Assembly: GCF_019303475.1 (NCBI RefSeq)
Contig: NZ_JABLSI010000008.1
Span: 70,477 to 134,476 of the forward strand
DNA: 64,000 bases
DNA from: Streptomyces sp. JJ38
Lineage (GTDB): Bacteria > Actinomycetota > Actinomycetes > Streptomycetales > Streptomycetaceae
Direction: 5' to 3'
This document shows, one piece after another, positions 56,195 through 64,000 of this stretch; the stretch's first letter is position 1, and the number at the start of each line of letters is the position of its first letter. The position numbers and the translations under genes were made by a program. The notes under the pieces were generated by a model. It was given only the letters and a program-made list of their open reading frames with translations. It searched no databases and was not told the DNA's origin.

Positions 56195-56623
56195 CTACGG
56201 GTCCAGGCGGGTGCGGCCGTGGAGGGTTAGGTAGAGGGTGTGGAGGGACTCCGGGGGGCCGGAGTCGAAGCGGTTGAAGACCTTGCCGATGGGGTTCCAC
56301 AGGCGGGTGTCGGGCATGCGGATGCCGACGGGTTGGGCGAAGAGGGTGCGGTGTTCGGGGGTGAGGTCCACCCACTGGGCGTTGAACTGGCGGACGAGGG
56401 TCTCGCCGGCGTAGGCGCCGAGGGAGAAGAGGGTGTCGGCGACCTGCTCGCGGTGCGCGGTGCCGGTGCGTATCCCGTCGACGACTCTGTCGACCAGCTT
56501 GAGGCTCGCGATGGAGTAGTTCAGCGGCAGCTTGGTGCGGACCGTGATGTCGGTGACGAACGACGCCACGTGGGCGGGGATGTCGGCGGCGCAGGGGCGG
56601 GACGTCATGGTTTCGGGGTGCAT
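56195..56623 (-). CDS. Hypothetical 142-residue soluble protein
   Basis: I do not recognise the family. Mostly helical: IPAHVASFVTDITVRTKL, SIASLKLVDRVVDGIRTG and QVADTLFSLGAYAGETLVRQF, then a C-terminus with RLWNPIGKVFNRFDSGPPESLHTLY. ATG 56623 has GAAGGG at 8 nt; the upstream open frame is Arg-rich non-coding. Located downstream of the amidase but separated by a terminator. Confidence 0.65.
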   Translation of the reverse strand: MHPETMTSRPCAADIPAHVASFVTDITVRTKLPLNYSIASLKLVDRVVDGIRTGTAHREQVADTLFSLGAYAGETLVRQFNAQWVDLTPEHRTLFAQPVGIRMPDTRLWNPIGKVFNRFDSGPPESLHTLYLTLHGRTRLDP

Positions 56624-56663
56624 GGTCGGTGCCCTTCTGTCGCTCCAGGTGTGGGGAGTGGCG

Positions 56664-56701
56664 GTGGCCGGGGCCTCCGGCGCGTGGGAGGCCCCGGCCA
56701 C
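56664..56701 (-). terminator. Terminator of amidase gene
   Basis: GTGGCCGGGGCCTCC and its exact complement (56687-56701) form a 15-bp stem with an 8-nt loop, starting 11 bp after the amidase stop on the minus strand. Confidence 0.85.
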
Positions 56702-56712
56702 GGGTGTTGCGG

Positions 56713-58314
56713 TTACTGCGTAGTGAAGGTGCCGGCTATGCGGCGGATCTCCGGGAGCGCGTTGTAGAGGTGCTCGCCCGGGCACTCGGTGGCGTAGCCG
56801 TCCCGGTGGCCGGAGATGGTGTGCAGGGTGGCTACCTCGCCCGTCTCGTAGATGCCGGTGTTGCCGGCGGCGGTGAGGGTGACCTGGGCGGTCGGGTCGA
56901 CGTCGAAGTGGTCCAGCTTCCAGGCGGAGACGTGGGCCACGGCCTGGTGGACGGCGGCGTTGGTCGTCGTCGCGTTGTAGTCGCCCAGGACCGCGATACC
57001 GGTGGAGTAGCCGTTGAAGCCGTAGACGTGGGCGGCCCGGACGGGCTTGTCCATGCCGCCGCCGCGGCCCTCGTAGACCGTTCCGCACTTGTCGACGAGG
57101 AAGTTGTAGCCGACGTCGTTCCAGCCGAGGGAGTCGACGTGGTAGGCGAAGATCGAGCGGACGACGGCGTCGGACTCGGTGCAGGTGTAGTCGTTGCCGG
57201 TGGCGGTGTGGTGGACGAAGACGGCGTCGAGGCGGTCGAGGTACTCGGGCGCCTCCTCGACCTTCTCCTCCTCGGCGCCCCAGTCGGCGCGGGAGACCAC
57301 GGTCGGGGTCGCCACGCCGGGCTCCGGCTCCTCCGTCGGCTCTGGTTCGGTCGACGGGTCGGTGGTCGGGGTTGTGGTGTCCGGTGCGGTGGGCTCGTCC
57401 GTCGGGTCTGCGGGGGCCGTGGGTTCCTCGGTGGGCTCGCTGGTCTCCGTCGGCTCGGGGGAGGACGGTTCCTCGGTCGGCTCCGGTTCCGGTTCCGGGT
57501 CCGGCTCGGGGGAGGTGGGCTCCTCCGTGGGCTCCGGGTCCTCGGTGGGTGTCGTGGGCTCCGGGTCGGGGGTCGGAGTGGTTTCGGTGGGTTCCGGGGC
57601 CGGTTCGGTCGTGGGCTCCTCGGTGGGGGTGGTCGGCTCCGGTTCGGGGGCCGGGGTGGTTTCGGTGGGTTCCGGGGCCGGTTCGGTGGTGGGGGCTTCC
57701 GTCGGTTCCTCGGTCGGCTCGGGGGAGGGGGACGTCGTGTCCTCGTCCTTGCTGTTGCCCTTGCCGTTGTTGGACTTGTCCTTGTCCTTGCCGTTGGCCT
57801 TGTCCTTGCCGGGGCCCGTGCCCGGGTCGATCAGGTCGATGCGGAGGTCCTCGGGGAGGGGCTCGCTCTCGCCGCCGTCGGTGGGGGTGACGCGGGCCTC
57901 GACGCCGTCGGACGGGCCGACCCACAGGGGTTCGGTCGCGCCCCGGCCGCCGGTCTCGCCGGGCGTGTTCTCCACTCGGAGGGGCATCCAGTCGGACCAG
58001 GCGCCGGACTCCGCGTCCTTGACGCGGACTTCGACGGTGCCGGTGAGCGGTTCCGTGGAGTCGGCCCAGGTCATGCCCAGCAGGCTGAACGGCTCGGTGT
58101 CGCCCTGGGGGACGACGGCCGTGCCGTCGTCCCGGGTCTCGGCCTTCATCGTGTGCAGGGCGGTCGGAGTGATCGTGTCACTGTCGCCGTCCGGCGCGGC
58201 GGCCGTCGCGGCGACGGCGATTCCGGTGCCCCCCAGCACCACCGCCCCCAGCGCCAGCCAGGTCCGCCGCTTGAAGTTCGCCAAGGTGCGTCTGCGCGTG
58301 TTCCGCGGACTCAC
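56713..58314 (-). CDS. Secreted PGRP-type N-acetylmuramoyl-L-alanine amidase
   Basis: 533 residues. An exported N-terminus (basic then hydrophobic, ~15-38) and a beta domain (~60-150) precede a very long Pro/Thr/Glu/Ser linker (~170-335, made of xPTEEPT-type repeats) and a peptidoglycan-recognition amidase domain (~345-533). Zinc/active-site residues: VFVHHTATGNDYTC (His), GYNFLVDKCGTVYEGRGGG, and GHRDGYATECPG (His, Cys). It should cleave the glycan-peptide bond of peptidoglycan outside the cell. GTG 58314 has GAGGGGG at about 7 nt. Confidence 0.92.
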   Translation of the reverse strand: MSPRNTRRRTLANFKRRTWLALGAVVLGGTGIAVAATAAAPDGDSDTITPTALHTMKAETRDDGTAVVPQGDTEPFSLLGMTWADSTEPLTGTVEVRVKDAESGAWSDWMPLRVENTPGETGGRGATEPLWVGPSDGVEARVTPTDGGESEPLPEDLRIDLIDPGTGPGKDKANGKDKDKSNNGKGNSKDEDTTSPSPEPTEEPTEAPTTEPAPEPTETTPAPEPEPTTPTEEPTTEPAPEPTETTPTPDPEPTTPTEDPEPTEEPTSPEPDPEPEPEPTEEPSSPEPTETSEPTEEPTAPADPTDEPTAPDTTTPTTDPSTEPEPTEEPEPGVATPTVVSRADWGAEEEKVEEAPEYLDRLDAVFVHHTATGNDYTCTESDAVVRSIFAYHVDSLGWNDVGYNFLVDKCGTVYEGRGGGMDKPVRAAHVYGFNGYSTGIAVLGDYNATTTNAAVHQAVAHVSAWKLDHFDVDPTAQVTLTAAGNTGIYETGEVATLHTISGHRDGYATECPGEHLYNALPEIRRIAGTFTTQ

Positions 58315-58448
58315 AATCCCGCCCCCTCGTATGTCTTGGTAAGTGCGTGCGGCCCGCATAGAAGGCCGCTCGCCCTACGAAGCGTCGAGGGGCTGGAAAA
58401 CTTCACTCAGTTCTGGTGTGTTCTGGGTCACAAGGTGTTTGACGCCTG

Positions 58449-59447
58449 CTAGGGGCGCCCTTGGCCGCGATCCCGCCCCGCGTCGTCCGGCTCCGACGGC
58501 GTACCCGGCCCGCCTGTCCGGGTGTCGGCCGCGCGCTCGGCGTCCCCGGGAGGGGCGGAAGCCGACGGCGTGCCCGTGGCGTCCTGGCCGCCCGAGTGCG
58601 GGGCGCGGGCCGGGGGCGGGAGCGGGGAGCCGGGTGGGCCGGGGGCGGCGGGCGGTTGGCCGTCGCAGTAGCCGTGGACCGCGTCGGGCCCGCCGGCGGC
58701 GTGGACGAGGGGCTGGAACCCGGACGTCGTGAGGGCTTGCGCGCGGCGGTGTTCCGGGAGCTGGAGGTAGGCGTGGCACAGCCCGGCCAGGCGGGCTTGG
58801 CCGGCGCGACTGGGCACGGCCTCGGGGGGCCCGTTGCGGCCCGGTGCCGTGCTGTCGCCCTCGGCCGGGGCGGAGCCAGGCGGGGTGGCGGTGGTGTCGG
58901 GCTCCCCCGGAGCAGTGGGCCTGCCGGTGGCGGCGGGCGGCTTGGTGACGGGGGCACCGCTTTCCGGGGCGGCGGGGGCGGAAGGCGGCGAGGGGGTGAA
59001 CGGGAGGCCCCCGCTGACGGCGGCGGCGGTCACGCCGCCGGTGAGGAGGGCCACTCCCGCCAGCGCGAGGACGGTGCCGCGCTTCCAGGGGCCGCGCCCC
59101 CGGCCCCGTCGTGCCCCGCGCAGACCGGGCTTTCGGACAGAAGCGCCGTACGCGCCGGAGGAGCCAGGGCCGGAAGTGGGGGAGACGTCGGAGGCGGGGG
59201 AGACGCCCGCCGCGCGAGCCGCGTTGCGGGCGTCGCGGGCGTCGCGGGCGTCGCGGGCGGCGCGGAACGCGGCCAGGGCCGCTTCCTCGCCGCGGAGTTC
59301 GTTCCCGGTGGGCGGCGCGGCGGCGGCGTCGAGGATCTGGGGTGTGGAGGGGGCGCGATCGAGCGGGGCCCGGGCGGCCCGCCGTGCGTCGTCGGACGGC
59401 CCCGTGGGGCGTCGTCGTGCGTCATCGCGGCTGGTCACGCTGGGCAC
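58449..59447 (-). CDS. Sigma-linked membrane protein (AGLCxAY domain), copy 1
   Basis: 332-residue single-pass protein. The cytosolic N-terminus holds AALAAFRAARDARDARDARNAA, then one membrane helix (~123-143), a disordered Pro-rich linker and an outside motif LAGLCHAYLQLPEHRRAQAL...LVHAAGGPDAVHGYC. The same arrangement and motif occur in the second copy at 61385. It overlaps the sigma gene by 26 bp (GTG 59438 is an alternative start). Probable anti-sigma or sensor partner; inferred from pairing. Confidence 0.7.
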   Translation of the reverse strand: MPSVTSRDDARRRPTGPSDDARRAARAPLDRAPSTPQILDAAAAPPTGNELRGEEAALAAFRAARDARDARDARNAARAAGVSPASDVSPTSGPGSSGAYGASVRKPGLRGARRGRGRGPWKRGTVLALAGVALLTGGVTAAAVSGGLPFTPSPPSAPAAPESGAPVTKPPAATGRPTAPGEPDTTATPPGSAPAEGDSTAPGRNGPPEAVPSRAGQARLAGLCHAYLQLPEHRRAQALTTSGFQPLVHAAGGPDAVHGYCDGQPPAAPGPPGSPLPPPARAPHSGGQDATGTPSASAPPGDAERAADTRTGGPGTPSEPDDAGRDRGQGRP

Positions 59448-60039
59448 CTCCCTCGTCGTTTCCGTCTCCGTAGGCGCGGGCCAGGGTGCGCAGGCCCCGG
59501 GACAGCGCCATGGCGACGGCGCCGGGGCGCTTGCCGAGGACGCACGCGGCGTCCTTCGTGCCGAGGCCCAGGATCACGCGCAGTATGACGGCTTCCGCTT
59601 GCGGCCGGGGAAGCGACCCGATGATGGCGAGGGCGTCCTGGGTGGAGAGCCGGGTTCCGACGATCTCGGCGACGTCCGTCGTGGTTCCGCTTTCGGCGGT
59701 TCGGGGTTCGGGTAAGAGGTGGTTCTGCGTGGTGAGTTCCGTGGCACGCCGGCCGCGGCGGCGGGCGAGGTCGCGGGCGCGGTTGCGGGCGACGGTGAGG
59801 GCGAAGCGGCGGAAGGCGGCGCCCCCGCCGTCGAAGTGGAGCAGGTCGCGGGTGAGTTGGAGCCAGGTTTCAGCGACGACGTCCTCGGCGTCCTGGCTGC
59901 CGACGATGACGGTGACGTATCTGAGGAGGTCCGGGTTCACCTGTCGGTAGACCGCTCGGAACGCCTCCTCGTCTCCCTGTTGGGCCTGTTCCACGAGGGC
60001 GGTCAGCGTGCCCGAACATCTGTTCGTCGCGTCTGCCAC
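59422..60039 (-). CDS. ECF sigma factor, copy 1
   Basis: 205-residue ECF sigma. Region 2: AFRAVYRQVNPDLLRYVTVIVGSQDAEDVVAETWLQLTRDL. Region 4: AIIGSLPRPQAEAVILRVILGLGTKDAACVLGKRPGAVAMALSRGLRTL. GTG 60039 has GAGGATC upstream; the further upstream frame is not protein-like. It is a paralogue of the sigma encoded divergently at 60735. Confidence 0.88.
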   Translation of the reverse strand: MADATNRCSGTLTALVEQAQQGDEEAFRAVYRQVNPDLLRYVTVIVGSQDAEDVVAETWLQLTRDLLHFDGGGAAFRRFALTVARNRARDLARRRGRRATELTTQNHLLPEPRTAESGTTTDVAEIVGTRLSTQDALAIIGSLPRPQAEAVILRVILGLGTKDAACVLGKRPGAVAMALSRGLRTLARAYGDGNDEGGAQRDQPR

Positions 60040-60734
60040 GCACTGATCCTCGCACGTCACGCTCCGCGCCCGCGCGCGTTTGGCGGCAGGTCGGAGGCGG
60101 GGACGCGTGAGGTCGTAGAAGGTTGTACGAGTGGGCGTGAAGATGCTGTGACCGTATGGGGAACCGCGGGGCTCTCGGGTGTGAGGTTGCCGGGGTGCGG
60201 GGAGGCGGGCCACGTGGCGTCGGGTCTGGCGGGTATGGGTCCGCGGGGGTTCGGGGGAGAGGTCCTCGGGGGTCAGGTGCGCGAAGGGCCGACGGGGGGT
60301 GACTCCGCGGGGGTTGGGGCGGCGCGGTCGTCCCGTGCCCCGGGGAGGTTCTCCGGGTCCGGACGCGAGGACGGCCGAGGTCGCCACCCCCCACAGGAGA
60401 GACCCCGGCCGCCGTCGTTCACGGACTGCGCAGGCAAGCCCGTACCTCTCTCTGCGTCGGCGCGCCGGGATGTGTTACAGCGCGCCGCCGCCGTTTCGCA
60501 CCCGTTATCGAGCGGTTATCAAGGGGGGCGCACGCGCGTGCAAGTACACCTGCAAGTACAGATGCAAGTTCACTTACTCACCCGTCCGGCATGGACGGGG
60601 GTGCTCTGGAGGGCTAGCCTTCTGGACGCATCGACGTTGGTCGAAGCTTGAACATCTGTTGTGGGAGGCGCGCCCGGCCAGGGGTGTGGCCGGACCGTCT
60701 GTCGCGAATCGACGCAAAGTAGGGGCAGGGCAGC
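60040..60734. other. Long divergent region between two sigma modules
   Basis: About 700 bp without a supported gene. It contains GTTATC repeated 11 bp apart (60504-60509, 60515-60520), a 12-bp tandem repeat (60539-60574), a 7-bp hairpin CCCGTCC/GGACGGG (60581-60599) and TAGCCT (60615-60620) as a possible -10 for the plus-strand sigma gene. Confidence 0.5.
60539..60574 (+). repeat. Three 12-bp tandem repeats (iteron)
   Basis: TGCAAGTACACC, TGCAAGTACAGA and TGCAAGTTCACT follow one another without gaps. The fixed TGCAAGT recurs every 12 bp, suggesting cooperative binding of a regulator between the two divergent sigma genes. Confidence 0.75.
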
Positions 60735-61385
60735 GTGCAGGGGGATGACGCGGAACTGACTGCCGCGCTATGCGCGGCCCAGGAAGGTGACGAGTCCGCC
60801 TTTCGGACCGTGTACCGCGCTGTGCAGCCGAGGCTGCTCGGCTACGTCAGGACTCTCGTGCCGGAGGCGGACGCCGAGGACGTCGCCTCCGAGGCGTGGT
60901 TCCAGATAGCGCGGGACCTGGACCGGTTCAGCGGTGACGCGGACCGCTTCCGGGGCTGGACGGCGCGCATCGCGCGCAACCGCGCCCTGGACCACATCCG
61001 GGCCCGGGGCCGGCGGCCGGTGCAGGGAGCGGACGAGAGCGAGCTGACCGGCATTCCGGACGGCGTCGACACCGCGGACGAGGCGATGGAGTCGCTGGGC
61101 ACGGGGCGCGCGATGGCCCTCATCTCCCGGCTGCCCCGCGATCAGGCCGAGGCGGTGGTTCTGCGCGTCGTCGTGGGGCTGGACGCCAAGGGGGCCGCCG
61201 CCGTGCTGGGCAAACGGGCGGGGGCCGTGCGCACCGCCGCCCACCGTGGCCTGCGTAGGCTGGCGGAGCTGCTCGACGGGGCTGATGAGGCAGAAGACGG
61301 TCTGGAAGTAACCATTCCTGATCAAGCGCTGAACCAATCCCGCAGTGTGACGGAAAGGGCGGCCCCGACGCTGAGGGAAACGTGA
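60735..61385 (+). CDS. ECF sigma factor, copy 2
   Basis: 216-residue ECF sigma. Region 2: AFRTVYRAVQPRLLGYVRTLVPEADAEDVASEAWFQIARDL. Region 4: ALISRLPRDQAEAVVLRVVVGLDAKGAAAVLGKRAGAVRTAAHRGLRRL. Both closely match the sigma at 59422-60039. GTG 60735 follows GGGGCAGGGC. The C-terminal extension of about 30 residues (DGLEVTIPDQAL...) goes beyond the fold. Stop overlaps the next gene (TGATG). Confidence 0.88.
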   Translation: MQGDDAELTAALCAAQEGDESAFRTVYRAVQPRLLGYVRTLVPEADAEDVASEAWFQIARDLDRFSGDADRFRGWTARIARNRALDHIRARGRRPVQGADESELTGIPDGVDTADEAMESLGTGRAMALISRLPRDQAEAVVLRVVVGLDAKGAAAVLGKRAGAVRTAAHRGLRRLAELLDGADEAEDGLEVTIPDQALNQSRSVTERAAPTLRET

Positions 61386-62920
61386 TGGCCGACGACCGGT
61401 ACGCATGGTTGGACGAGGAGGCTGCGGAGCGGCTGCTGCGCGGGAGACCGGGTGACAGACCCGAAATGCCCCGGGATGGCGAGGGCGCGGTGCCGGACGG
61501 CGTTTCCGGGGCCGGGAACGCTCAGCGGCTTGCCGAGTTGCTCGGCGAGTTGATCCCGAGCTGCCCTGAATCTGCTGAAATGCCCGGTGAGGCCGCCGCC
61601 CTGACCGCGTTCCGCGAGACCCGCGAGGGGCGGGCCCAGACCGCCCCGGTGGCGGGCGGCGGGGCACTGGGTACCTCGGTGCCCGATATCGGTCGACGCG
61701 CGTTGCGGCGCACCGGTCGTCCCCTGCGTGCCGGGTTCGCCGTCGCCCTGGCCGGATGTGCCCTCGGCGGCGTCGCCGTCGCCGCGACGACGGGTGCCCT
61801 GACGGCCCCGTTCGACCCTCCCACCCGGGAGCCCGGCCGGAGCACCACCGCCCCGCCCCTCGTCTCCGAGGACGACGGCTCCGCGCCCGGCGAACGCGAC
61901 TCCCAGGACAGCCGAGGCCCGGCCGGTGGAGCGCCGCGGACCGGCTCTCACGACGACCCCGCCTCCGGCCGGCCGGGCGCGGGCGGCGAGGACGCCGTCG
62001 ACGGGCGCGGCGGTGACGCCGACTTGTCCTGGTCCCTCGACTGGCTCCTGCCCACGCTGCCCCGCACGGAGCGGGACCGCGCGATGGTGGCCCATCTGTG
62101 CCGTGCGTACGAGCGTGAGCTGATCCAGACGGCCGAACGGCGGCAGCTGGCCGAGGCCGCGGGCGGCTCCGAGCACATATCCCGCTTCTGCGGCTCCCGT
62201 GGCGACGGTGACGACGGCGACGGGCGTGCCGATGGCGGCGGCGACGGCGGCAACGGGGGTGAGAACGACTCCGGCTCTCCGGGCTCTGGCGAGGATTCCG
62301 GTCGCGACCTGCCCACCGGGCCCACCTTCCCCGCGGGCGGTGACGGCGACGGCGGTCTGGAGGGCGGCGACGAGGTGCCCGGAGGCGGTCTGGAGGGCGG
62401 CGACGAGGTGCCCGGAGGCGGTCTGGAAGGCGGCGACGAGGTGATCGATCCACCGGGCAACCCGCAGGGCCCGAACCCCGGACCGCCCAACGCTCCCGGC
62501 AACGGTGACCCCGCCCCCGGCAACGGTGACCCCGCCCCTGGCAACGGCGATCCCGCTCCCCATAACCCCACCCCCGGCGGCCCCGGAACCGGTGGAGGAC
62601 CGGGCAACGGTGACGGCGGCCCGGGCGACACTCCCGGCAGCCCCGGCTCCAAGCCGGGCCATCCCAACCGGGGTAACCCCGGTAGCCCCGGCTCCAAGCC
62701 GGGCAGCCCCAACCCCGGTAACCCCGCCCCCGGCTCCAGCGGCGGCAAGCCCGGCTCCGACCACGGAGGCGAGCCCGGTTCCGGCGGCGGTGACCACCCC
62801 GGTGCCGCGAGCGGTCCTGAGGCCGATGGCGTGCCCGTCATCCCTGCTCAGCCGGGTCCGGCGACCCCTGCGACGTCCGCCACCGAGGACCGTTCCGGCA
62901 CCGCGCGGACCCCGGCGTAA
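61385..62920 (+). CDS. Sigma-linked membrane protein (AGLCxAY domain), copy 2
   Basis: 511-residue single-pass protein. Cytosolic N-terminus with LLRGRPGDRPEM and AALTAFRETREGRAQ, membrane helix (~117-137), then the outside motif MVAHLCRAYERELIQ...LAEAAGGSEHISRFC as in copy 1. The last ~240 residues are a Gly/Pro/Asp-rich low-complexity tail with GGLEGGDEVPG and PGNGDPA repeats, probably wall-spanning. ATG 61385 (or GTG 61382) overlaps the sigma stop. Confidence 0.7.
   Translation: MADDRYAWLDEEAAERLLRGRPGDRPEMPRDGEGAVPDGVSGAGNAQRLAELLGELIPSCPESAEMPGEAAALTAFRETREGRAQTAPVAGGGALGTSVPDIGRRALRRTGRPLRAGFAVALAGCALGGVAVAATTGALTAPFDPPTREPGRSTTAPPLVSEDDGSAPGERDSQDSRGPAGGAPRTGSHDDPASGRPGAGGEDAVDGRGGDADLSWSLDWLLPTLPRTERDRAMVAHLCRAYERELIQTAERRQLAEAAGGSEHISRFCGSRGDGDDGDGRADGGGDGGNGGENDSGSPGSGEDSGRDLPTGPTFPAGGDGDGGLEGGDEVPGGGLEGGDEVPGGGLEGGDEVIDPPGNPQGPNPGPPNAPGNGDPAPGNGDPAPGNGDPAPHNPTPGGPGTGGGPGNGDGGPGDTPGSPGSKPGHPNRGNPGSPGSKPGSPNPGNPAPGSSGGKPGSDHGGEPGSGGGDHPGAASGPEADGVPVIPAQPGPATPATSATEDRSGTARTPA
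62351..62449 (+). repeat. 33-bp tandem repeat inside the tail
   Basis: Three copies of a 33-bp unit encode GGLEGGDEVPG; the third ends differently. They are nearly identical at DNA level, indicating recent slippage expansion. Confidence 0.8.
62503..62562 (+). repeat. 21-bp tandem repeat inside the tail
   Basis: About three copies of a 21-bp unit encode PGNGDPA with a few synonymous changes, in the same Gly/Pro-rich tail. Confidence 0.65.
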
Positions 62921-63152
62921 CGTTTTTCGACACCCTGACGCAGTAGAGAGTGAGCCGACTGGTCATCGGCGAGCGCGACACCCGAGGTTCCCCCCGTACC
63001 GACGGGTCCGCGCATTGGCGCGGGCGGGATATGTTCCCCCGATCCCGCCCGCGCCCCATCTTCTTCTCCCCACGCTCCGCACTTCTCCCGCTGCTCCGGC
63101 TTTCTCGCCCGAGCCCATCCGGGGAAGTCCGTCGGTTGAGAGACTCGACGGC

Positions 63153-63800
63153 ATGAGATTCGCCTACCGCTCCACCGCCGGTCGTGCCGGGGCCGTCGTC
63201 CCCGGCCCCCCTCCCGCCTCTCCCCGCGTTCGCCGTTCTCCCCGCGCTCACCGGGTACTGGCCACCGCTTCGGCCGTCGGCGCCCTGCTGGCCCTCGCCG
63301 CCTGCTCCGGCGGTGGCGAGTCGGCGGAGGACCGCAAGTCGCCCTCCGCCGACCGCCCGTCGTCCGTGGAGCCGCCACCCCTGCGCTTCCACCCCGTCGA
63401 GGCCGTGACCAACGGGCCCTGTCCGCCCGAGGAGCCCGGCGTGTGGATCGAGAACACGAGTGCGCCGGACGCCGAGTGTCTCCGTCTGCGGGACGCCGCC
63501 GCGCTGCGGTTGAGCGCGCCCGTGGAGGCGGCCGCCGAGCTGTCCCAGACCGCGCAGGGCTGGACGGTCAACATCGCGCTGTCCGAGGAGGACGGCCGTC
63601 GGTTCGGCGAACTCTCGGCGAACGCGGCCGTCCAGACACCGCCGAAGAACCGGATCGCGATCGTCCTCGGCGAGGGAGACGGCGGCAGGGTGCTGTCGGC
63701 GCCGCAGGTCTCCCAGCGGATCTCCGGCGGCAACATCGTCGTGAGCGGCAACTTCAGTGAGAAGGACGCTCAGAAGCTGGCCGCGGAGCTGAACGGCTGA
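63153..63800 (+). CDS. Lipoprotein resembling the SecD P1 head subdomain
   Basis: 215-residue lipoprotein: long basic N-terminus, hydrophobic core and lipobox LALAAC (Cys ~50). The C-terminal ~100 residues read like the SecD P1-head fold: GWTVNIALSEEDGRRFGEL, RIAIVLGEGDGGRVLSAPQV, and RISGGNIVVSGNFSEKDAQKLAAEL, matching SecD IAIVLDG-x-V-x-SAP and ISG-F-x-EA-LA. There are no SecD membrane helices. It is free-standing at the outer face of the membrane. Role unknown. Confidence 0.68.
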   Translation: MRFAYRSTAGRAGAVVPGPPPASPRVRRSPRAHRVLATASAVGALLALAACSGGGESAEDRKSPSADRPSSVEPPPLRFHPVEAVTNGPCPPEEPGVWIENTSAPDAECLRLRDAAALRLSAPVEAAAELSQTAQGWTVNIALSEEDGRRFGELSANAAVQTPPKNRIAIVLGEGDGGRVLSAPQVSQRISGGNIVVSGNFSEKDAQKLAAELNG

Positions 63801-64000
63801 GCATCACCGCGCCGACCGCCGTGCCGGGCCGACGCGTCAGCGGCCGGGGCGGGCACCGGCACACACGGAGCCCCGGCGTCCGGCGTCGGCGGTCGCTCAC
63901 GCCTTCCTCCCACCCCGGCCGCCCGGTCACCACTCTTCCCCCGCCCCTACATCACCGCCCTCGAACGTCCGGTGAACGCCCGGCGGCGCGCACCCGGCCC
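63801..64000. other. Right-end intergenic sequence
   Basis: GC-rich non-coding stretch to the window end. I see no gene start or perfect hairpin in it. Confidence 0.4.

Noticed and set aside
62351..62449. Regular repeats considered as a CRISPR array
   Set aside because: The units are contiguous without spacers, in frame, and encode a repeated peptide.

Overview
The window is chromosomal DNA of a Streptomyces-type actinomycete. GC is very high with G/C-biased third positions, GTG starts are frequent, and many genes overlap as ATGA/GTGA. Typical Streptomyces families are present: XRE/DUF397 pairs, CGNR regulators, ECF sigma factors paired with membrane proteins, and sugar ABC importers without their own ATPase. 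I see no tRNA, rRNA or CRISPR array.

Layout. (1) 0-9 kb: secreted serine peptidase, methyltransferase, small membrane protein, the sdhCDAB operon (minus strand) ending at a perfect 19-bp hairpin, a divergent OHCU-decarboxylase-like protein and a GH20 hexosaminidase. (2) 9-16 kb: nitroreductase, an ECF sigma / CU044_5270-like pair, a MarR regulator divergent from a haloalkane dehalogenase with two shared operator palindromes, a decayed formylglycine-generating-enzyme-like gene, and a CGNR regulator divergent from an ABM-like protein and a HEAT-repeat DNA repair protein. (3) 15.7-23 kb: membrane protein and lipoprotein genes, a SEC-C protein, an XRE-DUF397 pair divergent from three tiny overlapping genes, and a PadR-controlled ABC exporter. 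(4) 23-30 kb: an orphan sugar-binding lipoprotein, then a GH13 glucosidase with a binding protein and two permeases. One permease carries a beta-rich domain at the place where MalF has its P2 loop. The operon ends at a 22-bp perfect hairpin.

(5) 30.3-40.6 kb: purine catabolism. A 25-codon leader ORF, whose Shine-Dalgarno can pair with its own codons, precedes xdhA (2Fe-2S + FAD), xdhB (molybdopterin) and xdhC. After a strong terminator come an unrecognised 320-residue protein with a TTG start, a 32-codon scrap resembling the start of a separate FAD subunit, a second complete molybdopterin subunit, and a guanine-deaminase-type enzyme. Together these could take guanine to xanthine and xanthine to urate.

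(6) 40.6-54.3 kb: two leaderless genes (GNAT, DinB-like), an MmpS-like protein, then an 8.6-kb secreted RHS/YD-repeat protein. Its last ~250 codons are lower in GC and unrelated to the shell, as in polymorphic toxins. Downstream lie a transposase remnant, a small two-helix membrane protein, a large membrane protein and a SUKH (SMI1/KNR4) gene frameshifted at a C8 tract. (7) 54.3-64 kb: an XRE/TPR-like regulator with two small partners, a PGRP-type amidase with a long Pro/Thr/Glu linker, two head-to-head paralogous ECF sigma + membrane protein modules flanking a 12-bp iteron, and a lipoprotein resembling the SecD P1 head.
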